A stretch of DNA of 64,000 nucleotides, taken from NCBI RefSeq assembly GCF_000409775.1, contig NZ_KE332377.1, positions 1,026,073 through 1,090,072 on the forward strand, read 5' to 3'. Below the pieces are notes generated by a model. That model was not told the origin of the DNA. It saw only the letters and a program-made list of their open reading frames with translations, and ran no database searches. The stretch's first letter is position 1, and each line of letters begins with the position of its first letter. A program made the translations under genes and the position numbers. The stretch is from Litchfieldella anticariensis FP35 = DSM 16096. GTDB lineage: Bacteria; Pseudomonadota; Gammaproteobacteria; Pseudomonadales; Halomonadaceae. Of the stretch, positions 21,032-31,410 are shown piece by piece.

Positions 21032-23161
21032 TCAGCTTCTGCTGCTTCCTCTCATTTCGAAAGGAAATCCGGCCGCATCGGTAGCCCGCCCCAAGGCTTC
21101 GGCAACCGTCTCGACATCCAACGGCCGGGCGAAGAAGAACCCCTGCCCCATGCGGCAGCCGAGCTGCAACAGGCATTGCCCTTGCGCTTCGGTCTCGATG
21201 CCTTCGGCCAGTACGGTGAACCCCATGCTGGTTCCGATATCGACCATTGCGCGGATGATGGCTTGGTCGCGCGGGTCTTGCAGAACCCCCTGAACGAAGG
21301 TGCGATCGATCTTCAATTTGTTGATCGGCAGGTTCTTGAGATAACTCAAGGATGAATAACCGGTCCCGAAGTCATCGATCGCCAGCGATGCCCCCATGCG
21401 CCGGATCTCGTACAGCCTGTCGATGGTTTCCTGATCGGAGTTCATGAGCGATGACTCGGTGATCTCCAATTCCAGGTGGTAGGCGGGAAGCCCGGTTTCC
21501 TCGAGGATGTCTTGCAGCCGCGTCACGAAACCCGGCCGGGCAAGTTGAGGGGCGGCGATGTTGACCGCTATGCACCCAAACGCCAGCCCGGCATCCAGCC
21601 ATGTCCGGCCCTGTTGGCATGCCTGCCGTAAAGCCCACTCACCGAATGGCACTGCCAGCCCCGTACGTTCCGCCAGCGGCACGAAGATGCTGGGGGATAT
21701 CCTCCCTTCTCGGGGGTGCTGCCAGCGTGCCAGCGCCTCGAGTGCAATCCATTCACCGCTATGAAGGTTGACCAGGGGCTGGTAGTGAAGAAAAAGCTGG
21801 TTTCCTTTCACTGCATTGCGCAGGTCGTTTCCGAGCCGTACCCGCAGCATGGCTCGGTCGGTCAGGTTCTTGGCGAAGAAGTAATAGCCAAGGTCGTCGC
21901 GCTTGGCACGATACATGGCGGCGTCGGCCTGCTGGATGAGTTCATCGGCTCGCTCGCTATCGTCTGGATAGATGCTGATACCGATACTGGGTTGAGCATG
22001 TAGCTGCCACCCGTCGAACTCTATCGGTGCCTCCATGACCTTGAGCAGTCTCTCTACGGTCTCGACCGCATCTTCCGCACTGTCCAGGTCGTGAACGAGC
22101 ACAATGAATTCATCGCCGCCGAAACGGGCGACCATGTCTTCTGCACGCAAGGGAATTGCCAGCCTGGCGGCGAACTCCTGCAATACTCGATCTCCCGTTG
22201 TATGGCCGAGGCTGTCATTGATGGCCTTGAAATCGTTCAGATCCATGAACAGCACGGCCAGGCGAGTGCCGTGCCGGCGACTGTGGGAAAGGGCCAGCCC
22301 AAGGCGCTGCTGGAAATGGATTCGGTTCGGCAGGCCAGTCAAGGCGTCGGTATTGGCAAGATGCTCCAGCATCCGCTGAAGCGCTTTCTGACGATCTATC
22401 CAGGTAGCCAGTATGCTCAAGCCCAATATCACACCGGCAAAGCCACCAATGGTCGCTGCCATGGCACCACTGGAAATCAGCGGGCCATGCGCAACCGGGA
22501 TGGAAACTTCATAAAAACGTGACGCCTCCATGGCCGTATAGTGCATGCCGGCGACCGCAAAGCCCATGAATATCCCTGCCACCAGCGTCAGGCCATTCTC
22601 CGAGAACACCGGCAAGCGGCGCACGTAGAAGTGCAGGTAAAGCGCCGCCAGTGCCAACAGGTAAGCGACCACGATGGAAAGGCAAAAGAACAGCAAGTCA
22701 TAACGCAACCCTTCCATGCGCATGGCTTCCATGCCGGTATAGTGCATGCTACCGATTCCCACTGCCATCGGCAGAGCCCCCAGAAAGAGCTGGTGTACCT
22801 TGAGGTTCGGGTGCGCCATGAAATACAGGGCGGCACCACTGCCGAGCATCGCCGGAACCAGCGACAATAGCGTCAACCCCAGGCTGTACTTCATGTGGTC
22901 GTGCCCTTCCACGGCAAAGGCCAGCATGGCGCTGAAGTGCATCGCCCATATGCCGCAGCCCATCGCCACCGCCCCGCCGATATTCCACCATGCCTTATGT
23001 GTGGCCGAAGATGACGCGATCATGCGGTCGGCAAGCATCAATGCCGTGAGCCCGGCAAAGCAGGCAATGGCAATGGAAAGTGTGACTAGCAGTGGATCGT
23101 AGCTGCCTTCCAGCAACGGGCCCAAAGCGGGATCGGATGTATCGAAACGCCAGAATTCCAT
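21032..23161 (-). CDS. MHYT-GGDEF-EAL bifunctional c-di-GMP protein (paralogue 1)
   Basis: A 709-residue protein. Seven-helix MHYT sensor at residues 1-255 with MHFSAM (74), MHYTGM (139) and MHYTAM (206), thought to bind copper and sense O2, CO or NO. The GGDEF domain has an intact GGDEF (348-352) and an RAED inhibitory site nine residues before it. The EAL domain has EALARW, AVNIAAPQ, LEITESS, IDDFGTGYS and KIDRTF, all present. It could both make and break c-di-GMP. GAGGAG precedes the ATG. A close paralogue lies 318 bp upstream on the same strand. Confidence 0.92.
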   Translation of the reverse strand: MEFWRFDTSDPALGPLLEGSYDPLLVTLSIAIACFAGLTALMLADRMIASSSATHKAWWNIGGAVAMGCGIWAMHFSAMLAFAVEGHDHMKYSLGLTLLSLVPAMLGSGAALYFMAHPNLKVHQLFLGALPMAVGIGSMHYTGMEAMRMEGLRYDLLFFCLSIVVAYLLALAALYLHFYVRRLPVFSENGLTLVAGIFMGFAVAGMHYTAMEASRFYEVSIPVAHGPLISSGAMAATIGGFAGVILGLSILATWIDRQKALQRMLEHLANTDALTGLPNRIHFQQRLGLALSHSRRHGTRLAVLFMDLNDFKAINDSLGHTTGDRVLQEFAARLAIPLRAEDMVARFGGDEFIVLVHDLDSAEDAVETVERLLKVMEAPIEFDGWQLHAQPSIGISIYPDDSERADELIQQADAAMYRAKRDDLGYYFFAKNLTDRAMLRVRLGNDLRNAVKGNQLFLHYQPLVNLHSGEWIALEALARWQHPREGRISPSIFVPLAERTGLAVPFGEWALRQACQQGRTWLDAGLAFGCIAVNIAAPQLARPGFVTRLQDILEETGLPAYHLELEITESSLMNSDQETIDRLYEIRRMGASLAIDDFGTGYSSLSYLKNLPINKLKIDRTFVQGVLQDPRDQAIIRAMVDIGTSMGFTVLAEGIETEAQGQCLLQLGCRMGQGFFFARPLDVETVAEALGRATDAAGFPFEMRGSSRS

Positions 23162-23479
23162 CGTGACTCCTCGATCGTCTTGAGCCCTTCAATCGTGCAG
23201 AAAACCAGCTTCACTCTTCGATGCATCCACACCACTGCCAGGCATCACCTCGAAAGAGGCCACCATCTTGGCCGACAGCACCATGCACTCCCCTGGTTAC
23301 AAGCATTAACATTGAGCTTACTAAAGAATTCTTCGGCCTGCATAATGGGAGATGACGGAAAAAAGTCGCAGCAGAATAATGTGAAATGGTCTACGGGGTA
23401 TGAGAAAGCCCGGTGCCAAACACCGAGCAGGAAAGGCGATCCTTGTGCAGATATCAGCCAGACGTGCGAGCTGTTCCGT
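23162..23479. other. Gap between the MHYT paralogues
   Basis: No gene. It contains TTGAGCTTACTAAAGAAT (about 23312), echoed after the first paralogue at about 20968 (CTGAGCTTACTCAAGAAT), with AAAAAAGTCG following in both. So part of the 3' flank was duplicated with the gene. A weak hairpin CGGTGCCAAACACCG (23411-23425) could be a terminator. Confidence 0.5.
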
Positions 23480-25594
23480 TTATTGCGTGGACGGTTCCGT
23501 TGGCCGGGCAGCCTTGCCCAAGGCACTGGCAACCGTCTCGACATCCAACGGCCGGGCGAAGAAGAACCCCTGGCCCATACGGCAACCGAGTGATAGTACG
23601 GCCTGCTCTTGTTCTTCGGTTTCGATGCCTTCAGTAACGACATCGAACCCCAGGCTGGTTCCCATATCGAAAATCGCCCGGATGACAGCTTGGTCCCGAT
23701 GATCCGTCAGAGCCCCTTCAACGAAGGATTGATCGATCTTCAGCTTATCGATCGGCAGGTTCTTCAGGTAGCTCAGGGATGAGTAACCGGTTCCGAAATC
23801 GTCGATTGCCAGCGACACGCCCATGTCGCGAATCTCGTGCAGCCTATCGATGGATTCCTGATCGGTGTTCATGAGCGACGACTCGGTGATCTCCAACTCG
23901 AGATAACGGGCGGGGAACCCCGTCTCTTTCAGGATTTGCCGCAACTGTGCCACGAACCCCGTGCGAGAAAGCTGCGGGGCCGCGATGTTGACGGCGATGA
24001 AGCCGACGTCCAGGCCAGCCTCCAACCACAACCGGCCTTGGGTACAAACCTGGCGCAGCACCCATTCACCCAGTTGCACCACTAGGCCGGTGCGTTCCGC
24101 CAGCGGTGCGAACACGCCAGGAGGGATATTGCCTTCGAGGGGGTGCTGCCAACGTGCCAAGGCTTCGAGCCCTATCCATTCACCCGTATGGAGATCGACC
24201 AGCGGCTGGTACTGCAGAAAAAGCTGGTTCTGCTTCAGGGCATCCCGCAGGTCGTTCCCCAGTCGCACACGCAACAGCGAGTGGTCGGTCAGGTCCTTGT
24301 CGAAAAAACAGTAATCCAGTTGTTCGGTCTTGGCTCGATACATGGCCGCATCGGCTTGCTGGATGAGTTCATCGGCCTGCTCGCTGTCATCCGGAAAGAT
24401 ACTGATGCCGATGCTGGCACGAAGGTGCAGTTTCCAGTCTTCGAACTCGACGGGTGCTTCCATCGCCTTGAGCAGCCGCTCTACCGCCTTGAGCACGTCT
24501 TCCGACATGTTCAGGTCTCTAACCAGAACGACGAATTCATCACCACCGAAACGGGCGACCGTATCTTGTGCACGAATGCAACTACGCAGGCGCCCGGCGA
24601 ACTCCTGGAGCAGCCGGTCTCCCGTCGCATGGCCAAGGCTGTCGTTGACGATCTTGAAATCGTTCAGGTCCATGAACAGTACGGCCAGGCGAGTATGACT
24701 GCGGCGGCTGTGCCTCAACGCAACGCTAAGGCGCTGCAGGAAATGAGGGCGGTTCGGCAGGCCGGTCAACGCATCGGTGTTAGCAACCTGCTCCAGCATC
24801 CGTTGCACCGCCTTCTGCCGGTCCATCCAGGCTACCAGGATACTCAAGCCCAATATCAGAGCGGCAAAACAGACAATGATCGCCGTCATGGTGCCATTGG
24901 CAATCGGCATGCCATGCTCGACTGGGCCGGCAGCCGTGGTGGCATAGAAGAGAGATGCTTCCCTGGCTGTGTAATGCATGCCGGCGACTGCAAGCCCCAT
25001 GAAGACCCCCGCCAGCAGCGTTAGGGTCTTCTCGGAAACCGCAGGCAGTTTGCGCACGCGAAAGTGGAGATAAAGCGCCGCCAGCGCCAGCAGGAAAGCG
25101 ACCACGATGGAAAGGACGAATATCGGGAAGTCATAGCGCAGGCCTTCCATGTGCATGGCTTCCATGCCGATGTAATGCATGCTGCCGATGCCAACCGCCA
25201 GCAACAGCGCACCCAGCAGGAGTTGAGATGTCGTGAGCTTCGGGCGCGACATGCAATACAGGGCGGCACCGCTTCCCACTATCCCCGGAACCATCGACAC
25301 TAGCGTCGGCCCCAGGGAGTACTCCATGTGCTCATGGCCTTCCACCGAGAAAGCCAGCATGGCAGTGAAGTGCATCGCCCAAATGCCACAGCCCATGGCA
25401 ACCGCCCCGCCAATATTCCACCAGGCCCGGTTCCTGGCCGAATCCGATGCCACCATACGATCGGCCAGCATCAAGGCGGTCACCCCGGCGAAGCAGGCAA
25501 TGGCAATGGAAAGGGTGACAAGCAGCGGATCGTGGCTACCTTCCAACAATGGGCCGAGAGTCGGACTGGATGTATCGAAGCGCCAAATATGCAT
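23480..25594 (-). CDS. MHYT-GGDEF-EAL bifunctional c-di-GMP protein (paralogue 2)
   Basis: A 704-residue protein with the same order of domains as its neighbour and most residues alike. MHYT motifs read MHFTAM, MHYIGM and MHYTAR, so two of three differ from the other copy. GGDEF is intact with an RAQD inhibitory site, and the EAL residues (EALARW, AVNIAAPQ, LEITESS, IDDFGTGYS, KIDQSF) are complete. The changed second and third MHYT motifs suggest a different sensing range. AGGAA precedes the ATG at 25594. Confidence 0.92.
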   Translation of the reverse strand: MHIWRFDTSSPTLGPLLEGSHDPLLVTLSIAIACFAGVTALMLADRMVASDSARNRAWWNIGGAVAMGCGIWAMHFTAMLAFSVEGHEHMEYSLGPTLVSMVPGIVGSGAALYCMSRPKLTTSQLLLGALLLAVGIGSMHYIGMEAMHMEGLRYDFPIFVLSIVVAFLLALAALYLHFRVRKLPAVSEKTLTLLAGVFMGLAVAGMHYTAREASLFYATTAAGPVEHGMPIANGTMTAIIVCFAALILGLSILVAWMDRQKAVQRMLEQVANTDALTGLPNRPHFLQRLSVALRHSRRSHTRLAVLFMDLNDFKIVNDSLGHATGDRLLQEFAGRLRSCIRAQDTVARFGGDEFVVLVRDLNMSEDVLKAVERLLKAMEAPVEFEDWKLHLRASIGISIFPDDSEQADELIQQADAAMYRAKTEQLDYCFFDKDLTDHSLLRVRLGNDLRDALKQNQLFLQYQPLVDLHTGEWIGLEALARWQHPLEGNIPPGVFAPLAERTGLVVQLGEWVLRQVCTQGRLWLEAGLDVGFIAVNIAAPQLSRTGFVAQLRQILKETGFPARYLELEITESSLMNTDQESIDRLHEIRDMGVSLAIDDFGTGYSSLSYLKNLPIDKLKIDQSFVEGALTDHRDQAVIRAIFDMGTSLGFDVVTEGIETEEQEQAVLSLGCRMGQGFFFARPLDVETVASALGKAARPTEPSTQ

Positions 25595-25695
25595 CTTGAT
25601 TCCTGATCGGTCGTCCTGAGTACGTCAATCGAATGCCCCCTAATCATTCGAAGCTCGAAGCAGGCCGTGCCACTGCAAGGGAAACACTGCATGAA

Positions 25696-25853
25696 GGAAA
25701 CACTGCATAAATGTCTGCGCTACTCAATCGCTGCGTTGCGCGGTGCTGGTGCGCCAGCCCGGTCGGAATCCTCACATATACCCCATATGCTCCGGTTCCT
25801 GTGCTCCGCGCGCCTTGCGCTTGAGCATGCTCGCCGATTCATTCAGCGCTTCC
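25696..25853 (-). repeat. Interspersed MITE-like repeat II, copy 2
   Basis: 158 bp bounded by GGAAACACTGCA and TTCAGCGCTTCC, inverted relative to the copy at 7402. It is 13 bp longer, mostly from an extra GC-rich segment (TGGTGCGCCAGCCCGG) that could form its own hairpin. Confidence 0.7.
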
Positions 25854-26031
25854 TGAATGTCTGTGCTTCCCAAGGTATCGGTTCGAAGGGGATCGCCATC
25901 CAGGCTGTTTCAGGGTGCCGATCGCCATCTCGCTGTAACGCTACACTTACACACTAGATACATCGACTAACATTTCAGCCTGCTAAGAAAACTATCGACT
26001 TAATACAGTGATGGCTTTAGTAAAGAGTCGC

Positions 26032-26052
26032 TATTTGGACAATATCCAAATA
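26032..26052. promoter_or_regulatory. Inverted repeat, possible operator
   Basis: TATTTGGA-CAATA-TCCAAATA, perfect 8-bp arms with a 5-nt centre, 147 nt before the transferase start codon. The symmetry and size suit a dimeric repressor; nothing identifies which. Confidence 0.4.
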
Positions 26053-26198
26053 ACGTATTTGCCTTAAAAGCTCGATGTCAGGAACACCAGATCGAATAAG
26101 CAATCCATGTGCGGTAGTAGGCCAGTTTTACGGCTGGATCGCGGCCATGGTCGCTTCTACCTATGATTAGGGCCAACCTTTCCCGATAAGGAGCCGAT

Positions 26199-26834
26199 AT
26201 GATCGATCTCTGGACCTGGACCACTCCCAACGGCCGCAAGGTCTCCATCATGCTCGAGGAACTGGGGCTGCCCTATCGAGCTCATGCCATCGATATCACC
26301 AACAAGGAGCAGTTCGACCCGGAATTTCTCAAGCTCAGCCCCAACAACAAGATTCCGGCCATGGTGGATAACGAAACCGGCATGACGCTGATGGAATCCG
26401 GTGCCATCATGATCTACTTGGCAGAGAAAACCGGCCGCTTCCTGCCCAAGGATTCGGAAGGCCACTACCGCACCTTGGAATGGCTGATGTGGCAGATGGG
26501 TGGCATTGGCCCGTTTCTCGGTCAGGCCCACCATTTTCTGAAATTCAATCCCGGCAAGGCCCCCTATGCCGAAGAGCGCTTCTTCGCCGAGGCCCAGCGC
26601 CTGTACGGCGTGCTCGACAAGCGGCTGGAAGGACGGGAGTACATCGTCGACGATTATTCGATTGCCGATATGGCGACTTGGCCATGGATCTCGCGCTATG
26701 AGTGGCAGCAGATCGATCTCGATGACTATCCGAACGTGAAGCGCTGGTACGTGGAGATCGCTAACCGGCCCGCCGTTCAGCGTGGCTATCACGTGCCGAA
26801 AAAGGTCAATGAGATTCCTGTGCCCGGCTCATAG
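26199..26834 (+). CDS. Glutathione S-transferase (YfcG/Nu-class-like)
   Basis: A 211-residue protein with an N-terminal thioredoxin-like domain (LWTWTTPNGRKVSIMLEELG; NNKIPAMVDNETG with the cis-Pro; ESGAIMIYLAEKTGRFLP) and an all-helical C-terminal domain (YSIADMATWPWISRY). The TPNG start of the active-site helix is typical of YfcG/YghU enzymes, which act as disulfide-bond reductases with bound glutathione. AAGGAG lies before the ATG. It is a single gene upstream of metG, with 91 bp between. Confidence 0.88.
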   Translation: MIDLWTWTTPNGRKVSIMLEELGLPYRAHAIDITNKEQFDPEFLKLSPNNKIPAMVDNETGMTLMESGAIMIYLAEKTGRFLPKDSEGHYRTLEWLMWQMGGIGPFLGQAHHFLKFNPGKAPYAEERFFAEAQRLYGVLDKRLEGREYIVDDYSIADMATWPWISRYEWQQIDLDDYPNVKRWYVEIANRPAVQRGYHVPKKVNEIPVPGS

Positions 26835-26925
26835 CCAAAGGATCAGCAACAAGCCAGCGGATGCAGTCATGCCTTAACAGGGCTACAATCGGTGGCTGAT
26901 TTTGATGGGGAATTCCAGAGCCGAT

Positions 26926-28971
26926 ATGTCGAATACTGAAAGCGCCACGCGCAAGATCCTGGTCACCAGCGCCCTGCCCTATGCCAACGGCTCGATCCAC
27001 CTGGGCCATTTGCTGGAATACATCCAGACCGATATCTGGGTGCGCTTCCAGAAAAGCCGCGGCAACGAGTGCCATTACGTATGTGCCGATGATGCCCACG
27101 GCACCGCCATCATGCTGCGCGCCGAGATGGAAGGCATCACCTCGGAAGAGTTGATCGAGCGAGTCAGCAAGGAACACCAGAGCGACTTCGCACGCTTCGG
27201 CGTGGCCTTCGACAACTATCACTCCACACATTCCGAGGAGAACCGCCTGCATAGCGAGCGGATCTACACCGCATTGCGCGATGCCGGCCATATCGCCACC
27301 CGTGATATCGAGCAGATGTACGACCCGGTCAAGGGGTTGTTCCTGGCCGACCGTTTCATCAAGGGCACCTGCCCCAAATGCAAGACTGATGATCAGTACG
27401 GCGACAACTGCGAGGCCTGTGGGGCCACCTACACCCCGGCTGAGCTGATCGATCCAGTATCGGCGATCTCCGGCGCCACACCGGAAGTGCGCAGCTCGAC
27501 CCACTACTTCTTCAAGCTGCCCGACTTCGAACATTTCCTGAAGCACTGGACCCGCGCCGGCCACGTGCAGTCGCAGATCTCCAACAAGCTGCAGGAGTGG
27601 TTCGAATCGGGTCTGAACGAGTGGGACATCTCCCGCGATGCACCTTATTTCGGTTTCGAGATTCCCGATGCCCCGGGCAAGTACTTCTATGTGTGGCTGG
27701 ATGCGCCGATCGGTTACCTGGCCAGCTTCCAGAATCTATGCGACCGCGAGGGCATCGACTTCGACAGTTTCTGGAAAAAGGATTCGAAGGCTGAGGTCTA
27801 CCACTTCATCGGCAAGGATATCGTCTACTTCCATGCCCTGTTCTGGCCGGCCATGTTGGAAGGGGCGGGCCTGCGCACGCCCACCGGCGTCAATTGCCAC
27901 GGCTTCGTGACGGTCAACGGCGCCAAGATGTCCAAGTCACGCGGCACCTTCATCAAGGCCGAGACCTACGCCGAGTACTTGAATCCGGAGTACCTGCGTT
28001 ATTATTTCGCCGCCAAGCTGACCTCTGGAGTCGATGACCTGGACCTCAACCTGGAGGACTTCGCCAGCCGCGTGAACTCGGACCTGGTGGGCAAGGTGGT
28101 CAATATCGCCAGCCGCTGTGCCGGTTTCGTCAAGAAATTGGGTGATGGGCGGCTGTCCGCCCATTGCGCGGAACCGGAACTGGTCGCACGCTTCATCGCC
28201 GCTGGCGACGAGATCGCCAAAGACTACGAAGCCCGCGAATTCGGCCGCGCGATGCGCAAGATCATGGAACTGGCCGACGAGGCCAATACCTATATCGCCG
28301 AGAAGGAACCGTGGGTACTGGCCAAGCAGGACGGCCGCGAGCAGGAGGTGTTGGATATCTGCTCGGTAGGCATCAACCTGTTCCGCCAGTTGATGGTCTA
28401 TCTGGCGCCGGTGGTACCCAAGATGGCAGGCGACGCCAAGGCCTTCCTGCAACTCGATTCTCTGGACTGGCACAGCCGCCACGAGGTGCTGTTGGGCCAC
28501 GGGATCGCCAAATTCAAGCCGCTGATGACCCGTGTCGAGCGTGACAAGATCGACGCCATGATCGAGGCTTCCAAGGAAGACTTGGCCGAGGAGCAGAAGA
28601 TGAAAGAGGCAGCCAAAGGCCCACTGGCCGAGGAGCCCATCGCCGAAGAGATCTCATTCGACGACTTCACCAAAGTCGACCTGCGGATTGCCCGCATCGC
28701 CAAGGCGGAATACGTCGAAGGCGCGGACAAGCTGCTCAAGCTGACCCTGGATCTGGGCGGCGAGACGCGCACGGTGTTCTCCGGTATCCGCTCAGCTTAC
28801 GCCCCGGAAGCCCTGGAGGGTCACTTGACGGTAATGGTCGCCAACCTGGCGCCGCGCAAGATGCGTTTCGGCGTTTCGGAAGGCATGGTGCTGGCCTCGG
28901 GCGACAAGTCGGGCGGCATCTACCTGCTGGAACCCCACTCCGGCGCCGAGCCGGGTCAACGGGTGACTTGA
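26926..28971 (+). CDS. metG: Methionyl-tRNA synthetase
   Basis: 681 residues, the usual length of the class with a C-terminal tRNA-binding domain. The HIGH-type motif is HLGHL ([20 protein letters not shown]). The zinc knot is CPKC...CEAC near residue 145, and [10 protein letters not shown] is the KMSKS loop near 335. The last 110 residues ([20 protein letters not shown]) form the Trbp111-like dimerisation/tRNA-binding domain. The start at 26926 (MSNTES) is preferred over 26902 by homologue length. It charges tRNA-Met in the cytoplasm. Confidence 0.97.
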   Translation: MSNTESATRKILVTSALPYANGSIHLGHLLEYIQTDIWVRFQKSRGNECHYVCADDAHGTAIMLRAEMEGITSEELIERVSKEHQSDFARFGVAFDNYHSTHSEENRLHSERIYTALRDAGHIATRDIEQMYDPVKGLFLADRFIKGTCPKCKTDDQYGDNCEACGATYTPAELIDPVSAISGATPEVRSSTHYFFKLPDFEHFLKHWTRAGHVQSQISNKLQEWFESGLNEWDISRDAPYFGFEIPDAPGKYFYVWLDAPIGYLASFQNLCDREGIDFDSFWKKDSKAEVYHFIGKDIVYFHALFWPAMLEGAGLRTPTGVNCHGFVTVNGAKMSKSRGTFIKAETYAEYLNPEYLRYYFAAKLTSGVDDLDLNLEDFASRVNSDLVGKVVNIASRCAGFVKKLGDGRLSAHCAEPELVARFIAAGDEIAKDYEAREFGRAMRKIMELADEANTYIAEKEPWVLAKQDGREQEVLDICSVGINLFRQLMVYLAPVVPKMAGDAKAFLQLDSLDWHSRHEVLLGHGIAKFKPLMTRVERDKIDAMIEASKEDLAEEQKMKEAAKGPLAEEPIAEEISFDDFTKVDLRIARIAKAEYVEGADKLLKLTLDLGGETRTVFSGIRSAYAPEALEGHLTVMVANLAPRKMRFGVSEGMVLASGDKSGGIYLLEPHSGAEPGQRVT

Positions 28972-28985
28972 CCCTGACGATACGA

Positions 28986-29014
28986 CGGGCACGCGGCCAG
29001 TCGCTGCGTGCCCG
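28986..29014 (+). terminator. Hairpin after metG
   Basis: CGGGCACGC and GCGTGCCCG form a 9-bp stem with an 11-nt loop, 14 nt after the metG stop. There is no U tract, so termination strength is uncertain. Confidence 0.5.
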
Positions 29015-29138
29015 AATCACTCGGGTAATTGACCGAATTGGCTAAAGCCCTGGCTGTCATGGCCGATAGCATTTGTAGGAAATATCTTACAAATTCGCCG
29101 ATGAGCCATATCAAGGCGCACCTGATGGCAATTACCTG

Positions 29139-30728
29139 ATGAAGTCAGCCTTTTCCTCCCTGCGTAACCGATTCCTACTGGCATTAGCCGGCGTACTATG
29201 TCTTGCGCTACTGGCTTTGGTACTCGTCGCTCGCTACCAGATCGCACCTATTCTGCTCGAAGACGAGAACCGATATGCCAGTGCGGAGCTCGACCGTGCC
29301 GTGCGCGCATTGGATAGCGAAACCGGCCACCTGAAACGCCTGGTCGAAGACTGGGCATGGTGGGACGACTCCTATGAGTTCGTGCGTGGCGAACGCCCGG
29401 AATATATCGATTCCAATCTGTATGGCGACACGCTCGAGACGCTCGATCTAAACCTGATGGTGTACTTCTCGTCCGATAACCAGCCGTACTGGATCGCGGG
29501 ATTCAACGACGACGACGAGTTTACGTCCTGCTCGGGCAAGCAGCCTCCCTGCAACTGGGCCATCAATATCGTCAGCCTGCTCAAGAGCAAGATTGAAGGA
29601 GGGCTCGAAGAGGACACCCATACCTGGTGGTTGACGACTCCGGAACTTTCCATGATCGGCATGTCACCGATTTACCTGCATGACGATGACGTGCCTCCCT
29701 CGGGCTGGTTGGCCATGGTGCGGCCACTCTCGGCGGAATGGATCGAACAGATACTCAACACTACCGGCATCGATATGACGTTCAGTGGCAAGGACGTTGG
29801 TGGCGAACTGATGTCTGACAGCCTGGAACGGTTGTCGCCGACAAAAATGCAGGCAAGTCGATATCTCGATGCCTTGCCTGCCGGTAATAAGTTGCTACTC
29901 GAAGCGACCCTGCCCCGCCAACGTTACCAGGCCAGCCTGGAAACGTTTCGCTTCGCCCTCTACTGGACCAGCGGTGTTCTGGTCGTGACCCTGATCGTAG
30001 TGCTGGTATTGCTCGAACGGATGATACTTCGCCCGCTGCGCCAGTTTGCCCGCTTCACTCAACAGCTTCAGAACCAAAGTAACACCAGTGTTACCCCCGT
30101 GGGCCTGCTCACTCGCCACGATGAGATCGGTATCCTGGCACGCGAATTCCAACACCTGCGGGAACACCAACAACGTCAGCAGTCCCTGCTACTGGAGCTT
30201 TCCCAGCACGATCACCTGACCGGCCTGGCCAACCGGCGTCTTTTCGATGAACGCCTCAGCCAAGCCCTCGACGAAGCGCAATGGGAACGCGGCAGCGTGG
30301 CCACGTTGATGGTCGATGTCGACTACTTCAAGGCCTATAACGATCACTATGGCCACCAGGCGGGTGACGAATGCCTGGTAGCACTGGCCAAATGCATGGA
30401 CCGTTGCTTTTCTGGTCCCGACCAACTGGTCGCACGAACTGGCGGCGAGGAATTCAGTGTCCTGCTGCCGCGCATGTCGCTGTCGACTGCCACCGAACAT
30501 GCCGAAACGCTACGCATGGCCGTCGAGCGACTGGCACTGCCCCACGTGGCCTCTTCCGTTGCCTCTTCCGTGACCGTCAGTATCGGGGTGGCAGCCGTCA
30601 CGCCTGGTCTATCGCGAGACCCCGTGGAGCCATCATTTCTCATGCGCCATGCAGACAAGGCGTTGTATGCCGCCAAACGAGCAGGTCGCAACTGCGTACA
30701 ACACAGTGAGGTCGAACTCCAACGCTAA
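29139..30728 (+). CDS. CHASE4-HAMP-GGDEF diguanylate cyclase
   Basis: A 529-residue membrane protein: helix at about 10-32, periplasmic CHASE4 domain (about 55-235, VEDWAWWDDSYEFVRGERPE), second helix near 272-292 (TSGVLVVTLIVVLVLLERMI), HAMP, and a GGDEF domain with GGEEF near residue 435. The usual RxxD inhibitory site before GGEEF is absent (SGPDQLVART), so product inhibition may be weak. Two cysteines in the sensor (CSGKQPPC) could form a disulfide. It makes c-di-GMP in response to an external signal. Confidence 0.9.
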   Translation: MKSAFSSLRNRFLLALAGVLCLALLALVLVARYQIAPILLEDENRYASAELDRAVRALDSETGHLKRLVEDWAWWDDSYEFVRGERPEYIDSNLYGDTLETLDLNLMVYFSSDNQPYWIAGFNDDDEFTSCSGKQPPCNWAINIVSLLKSKIEGGLEEDTHTWWLTTPELSMIGMSPIYLHDDDVPPSGWLAMVRPLSAEWIEQILNTTGIDMTFSGKDVGGELMSDSLERLSPTKMQASRYLDALPAGNKLLLEATLPRQRYQASLETFRFALYWTSGVLVVTLIVVLVLLERMILRPLRQFARFTQQLQNQSNTSVTPVGLLTRHDEIGILAREFQHLREHQQRQQSLLLELSQHDHLTGLANRRLFDERLSQALDEAQWERGSVATLMVDVDYFKAYNDHYGHQAGDECLVALAKCMDRCFSGPDQLVARTGGEEFSVLLPRMSLSTATEHAETLRMAVERLALPHVASSVASSVTVSIGVAAVTPGLSRDPVEPSFLMRHADKALYAAKRAGRNCVQHSEVELQR

Positions 30729-30761
30729 GCCTCCCGGTATCCGCCAGCCCGTCTGGCAGCG

Positions 30762-30767
30762 TATAAT
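30762..30767 (+). promoter_or_regulatory. -10 box of the rsx operon promoter
   Basis: A perfect TATAAT 31 nt before the rsxA start codon. No good -35 lies 16-18 bp upstream, so activation or an extended -10 contact may help. The rsx genes that follow are closely packed and probably share this start. Confidence 0.5.
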
Positions 30768-30798
30768 GGCGGGCTGATTCATCCGACGATGGCGCGCG

Positions 30799-31380
30799 AT
30801 GACCGAATATTTCCTGATTCTCGTCAGCACGGCGCTGGTCAACAATTTCGTGCTGGTGCAATTCCTGGGGCTGTGCCCTTTCATGGGGGTCTCCAATAAG
30901 CTGGAATCGGCCATGGGCATGTCCATGGCCACCACCTTCGTGCTGACGCTATCGTCAGTGGCCAGCTACCTGGTTTTTCACTACCTATTGGCTCCATTGG
31001 GGCTGGAGTACTTGCGCATCATCGCCTTTATCATGGTGATTGCCGCCGTGGTCCAGTTCACCGAATTGATGGTCAGGAAGACCAGCCCCCTACTCCATCA
31101 GGTGCTAGGTATCTTCCTGCCGCTGATCACCACCAACTGTGCCGTGCTGGGTGTGGCACTGTTATCGCTGAACCGTCAGTCAAGCTTCATGGAGGCCACA
31201 CTGTATGGCTTTGGTGCGGCGGTAGGCTTTTCGCTGGTGCTGGTGCTATTCGCAGCCATGCGCGAACGGTTGGCGGTGGCCGACGTGCCACGTCCCTTCC
31301 GTGGCGCTGCCATCGCCATGATCACTGCCAGCCTGATGTCGCTGGCCTTCATGGGCTTCTCCGGCCTGGTGCAAATATGA
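30799..31380 (+). CDS. rsxA: Electron transport complex subunit RsxA/RnfA
   Basis: A 193-residue protein of six membrane helices, with the conserved [20 protein letters not shown] and [20 protein letters not shown] blocks. RsxA and RsxE are homologous and contain cysteines (C in GLCPFM and TTNCAV) that help bind an Fe-S cluster inside the membrane. First gene of rsxABCDGE, which encodes an ion-linked ferredoxin/NADH oxidoreductase, also used to keep SoxR reduced. Confidence 0.96.
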   Translation: MTEYFLILVSTALVNNFVLVQFLGLCPFMGVSNKLESAMGMSMATTFVLTLSSVASYLVFHYLLAPLGLEYLRIIAFIMVIAAVVQFTELMVRKTSPLLHQVLGIFLPLITTNCAVLGVALLSLNRQSSFMEATLYGFGAAVGFSLVLVLFAAMRERLAVADVPRPFRGAAIAMITASLMSLAFMGFSGLVQI

Positions 31381-31410
31381 AAGGCCCGAACATGAAACGG
31401 GCAGGTTGAG

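Larger units (their letters stand above)
25595..26198. other. Long gap before the glutathione transferase gene
   Basis: It holds MITE-like repeat II copy 2 (25696-25853), preceded by a partial doubled end (GGGAAACACTGCATGAAGGA at 25679), and an inverted repeat at 26032. No gene is visible; the remainder probably contains divergent promoters for the MHYT gene and the transferase. Confidence 0.5.

Noticed and set aside
22091-22870. Long plus-strand frames over the two MHYT genes
   Set aside because: They are complementary to conserved GGDEF and MHYT coding sequence and have no start signals.
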